Origin: Acidobacteriota bacterium
GTDB lineage: Bacteria > Acidobacteriota > Terriglobia > Acidiferrales > UBA7541
Direction: 5' to 3'
DNA: 64,000 bases
Assembly: GCA_003225315.1 (NCBI GenBank)
Contig: QHZD01000028.1
Location: 93,916 to 157,915 of the forward strand
Of the stretch, positions 62,290 to 64,000 are shown piece after piece (the first letter of the stretch is position 1; each line of letters begins with the position of its first letter). The notes under the pieces were generated by a model. It was not told the DNA's origin. It saw only the letters and a list, made by a program, of their open reading frames with translations, and ran no database searches. The position numbers were made by a program, and so were the translations under genes.

Positions 62290-63164
62290 ATGGGAACGTT
62301 GGTCAAGTTCTCCACCATGTTCTCTCTGCTGATCCTTGCTGCCTCAGTCGGGTTTCCGAAGTTCGTCGTCCCAAATCTCCCCGATCTCACCGTCAAAACC
62401 CGGCGCATATCCGGTGACGGGACGTCGCAACTAAGCGCGCTTTACCTGAAAGGCGCGCGGCAAAGGACTGAGACCGTCAGCGAGAACCCGGCGCGAGCCC
62501 ACGCAATGAATTGGACGGTGATTCGGCAATGCGATGAAAAGCGGCTCTTCAATATTAATGAACGGGACAAACTCTATTCCTCTTCCGAAATCGAGGATTG
62601 GGCCGAGCGGTCAAAGAAGGCCCGTCCGGTCAGCTTGTCTCGGATGTCCGGAGCCGAAGTAACCGTAACCATCGACTCGATTGACACCGGTGAGCGCCGT
62701 CAGTTTGCGCACTACACTGCGCGCCGCGTCAAGGCCACAACGCGATTCGAGCCGGGCCTTGGCGCTTCGACGCCTGCCAGTGTGGAAGAGACGGACGGCT
62801 GGTACATCGACCTTCCGGGACTCGGCTGTCAAGACCGTGGTCAACTGGCTTTGCTTTCCTTACCGCCGGCACCCGCATGGATCGGTTTCAATTTAAGTGG
62901 CTCGGCAAGGCACCCAAAGGATATCCAATCGAAGAAACTTCGCTCAGAACTGAGGCGGGAAAGAAAACCATCAGCAAGGTAGAACTTCTGGAAATCTCCG
63001 AAGCGCCCCTCAATCCCGCGATTTTCGAGCTGCCTGCGGGATACACGAAGGCATTGCAAACGGGGTATGGCGGCGTTGATATGACCAAGCCGGACACCGC
63101 CTCTAACCGCGCGGAGTACTATTGGATGAGATTCACTTTCTGGGTGCGCGGCTTATTTCGCTGA
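62290..63164 (+). pseudogene. Secreted protein gene split by a frameshift
   Basis: Frame A (62290 onward) starts MGTLVKFSTMFSLLILA with a signal peptide and keeps protein-like sequence to DGWYIDLPGLGCQDRG at about 62835-62841. After that its tail is Arg/Lys-rich and unlike the rest. Frame B then carries the continuation GFAFLTAGTRMDRFQFKW, GYPIEETSLR, KVELLEISEAPLNPAIFELPAGY to the stop at 63164. The two halves together make a normal-looking protein of about 290 residues with a hydrophobic N-terminus, so the gene probably has one frameshift near 62840. Whether this is a real mutation or a sequencing error cannot be told. Function is unknown. Confidence 0.7.
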
Positions 63165-63215
63165 TCGGAACCAATCCCGGCTCCTGACAGTCATTTTGCC
63201 GGAAGAGTCTTTATC

Positions 63216-63461
63216 TTAAAGGTCCGTAATCCATCCTTGGATCGATTCAGGTCTTATTAGAACCGGAGGGCGGCTCTCGGCCCCGTAGCTACTCTGAAGG
63301 GAATAGCCATTGGCAAGGTAGGAAGGGATGTCGCGGTCATCGCTGACGGGAATGAATGGGCCCTCCTTTCCCAAGTGGACGTGGTATCGCTCGTCTTTGA
63401 ATCGATGCGGAAACAAGCGCGTCCCAAAATTCTTACCGCGAGACACCGTGGCAAACAGCAT
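63216..63461 (-). CDS. Small hypothetical protein (81 aa)
   Basis: The ATG at 63461 is chosen because GGGGAGGA lies 5 nt upstream; the longer version starting at 63479 has no ribosome binding site. The sequence is soluble and polar (TRLFPHRFKDERYHVHLGKE, PFIPVSDDRDIPSYLANGYS) with no membrane helix or known motif. It lies between the frameshifted gene and a hydrolase fragment and is not clearly part of an operon. Confidence 0.55.
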   Translation of the reverse strand: MLFATVSRGKNFGTRLFPHRFKDERYHVHLGKEGPFIPVSDDRDIPSYLANGYSLQSSYGAESRPPVLIRPESIQGWITDL

Positions 63462-63569
63462 GGAATTCCTCCCCGACATCTAAAATCTTACTTATTTTAC
63501 GAATGGGGGGGCCGTACGTGTAAGCGGTAACTCTGTGGAAAAATGTGCATTGTTTTTGCGCGGCGGCCG

Positions 63570-64000
63570 TCAATCTCCATGCCGGTTTCTGGGCTCCCCC
63601 GCGCCAACGCTATTTTGAGCAGCTCTTGCTTCCTTCCCTTCAATTCCCTCCGCCCACAACACTGTCGTCTCCGCCAATTCCCGCAGCACCTCCGCATCGC
63701 TCCTTCCGGACTTCTTCAGCACATGAAAGGAATGATCCGCCGTTTCAATGATGTGCAACGTCACCCTTGGCCCTAGCTTCGCGCACACCGGGCGCAGCAG
63801 CTTGAGATCCGCAAGCTCATCCCGCGTTCCTTGCAAAAACAGCATCGGCACCGTGACCTTCGCAAGATGATCTGCGCGTTTCGTTCCTGGCTGCTTCGGC
63901 GGGTGCAGCGGAAAGCCAAAGAACACCAATCCTCGCACCCCACCCAACGGACCCTCCGCTGCGGACTGCGAAGTCATTCGCCCTCCCATGGACTTGCCTC
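63570..64000 (-). CDS. Alpha/beta hydrolase, KANL3/Tex30-like (5' end outside window)
   Basis: Only the C-terminal part, about 142 residues, is visible; the frame is open to the window edge. It begins with GKSMGGRM, the nucleophile elbow G-x-S-x-G-G with the active Ser, then GLVFFGFPLHPPKQP, PMLFLQGTRDELAD (Asp of the triad) and IETADHSFHVLKKSG (His of the triad). The sequence matches the alpha/beta family hydrolase group related to dienelactone hydrolases. The C-terminal tail (EARAAQNSVGAGEPRNRHGD) is poorly conserved. Confidence 0.85.
   Translation of the reverse strand, partial: GKSMGGRMTSQSAAEGPLGGVRGLVFFGFPLHPPKQPGTKRADHLAKVTVPMLFLQGTRDELADLKLLRPVCAKLGPRVTLHIIETADHSFHVLKKSGRSDAEVLRELAETTVLWAEGIEGKEARAAQNSVGAGEPRNRHGD

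Overview
The window reads like a chromosomal segment of an environmental Gram-negative bacterium. Acidobacteriota is my best guess. This is inferred from gene content and style (exopolysaccharide locus with an outer-membrane barrel, ECF sigma/anti-sigma operon, many secreted FnIII and Ig-like proteins, repeated Gfo/Idh/MocA oxidoreductases, DUF6807 protein); no rRNA or other phylogenetic marker is present. I see no CRISPR array, no insertion sequence and no intact tRNA. One degenerate tRNA-Thr-like sequence is present.

Layout. 1-958: 3' part of an MmeI-like DNA methyltransferase running off the left edge. 959-1584: non-coding, with two families of short repeats. 1585-4075 (minus): ECF sigma factor, zinc-finger anti-sigma factor, a 55-residue small ORF and a secreted protein, probably one operon. 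4454-11235: an accessory cassette with a frameshifted NodU/CmcH-type carbamoyltransferase, a luciferase-like oxidoreductase, a stand-alone adenylation enzyme, an aldo/keto reductase, a hexapeptide acyltransferase and an acyl carrier protein.

11952-41552: about 30 kb of plus-strand genes for making and exporting an exopolysaccharide: Wza-like export protein, outer-membrane barrel, Wzz-like chain-length protein, ExeA-like ATPase, BY-kinase, initiating sugar transferase, a diamino-sugar branch (Gfo/Idh oxidoreductase plus an acetyltransferase-aminotransferase fusion), glycosyltransferases, three carbohydrate deacetylase-like proteins, one GNAT and three FemAB/GNAT-like transferases, an epimerase, an asparagine-synthase-like protein without its glutaminase cysteine, an O-antigen ligase/polymerase and a Wzx flippase. 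The gene set resembles exosortase (XrtA)-associated EPS loci, but no exosortase lies in the window.

41652-47882: secreted surface proteins (a beta-helix protein and three proteins ending in near-identical FnIII domains). 48437-54350: a probable uronate catabolic group (SDR, MFS transporter, D-mannonate dehydratase, LysR regulator, glucuronate-isomerase-like enzyme). 54831-58586: a Tat-exported Gfo/Idh/MocA protein, a DUF6807 protein and a cytoplasmic Gfo/Idh/MocA protein. 58770-64000: a cysteine-rich small protein, a PilZ-like protein, a propeller lipoprotein, a frameshifted secreted protein, a small hypothetical and the 3' part of an alpha/beta hydrolase running off the right edge.

How the parts may work together: the EPS genes form a Wzx/Wzy-type pathway with BY-kinase control of chain length. 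Several amide- or ester-forming and deacetylating enzymes could decorate the polymer. The uronate genes would take up and degrade acidic sugars to 2-keto-3-deoxygluconate. All functional calls come from reading motifs by eye; no database search was possible.
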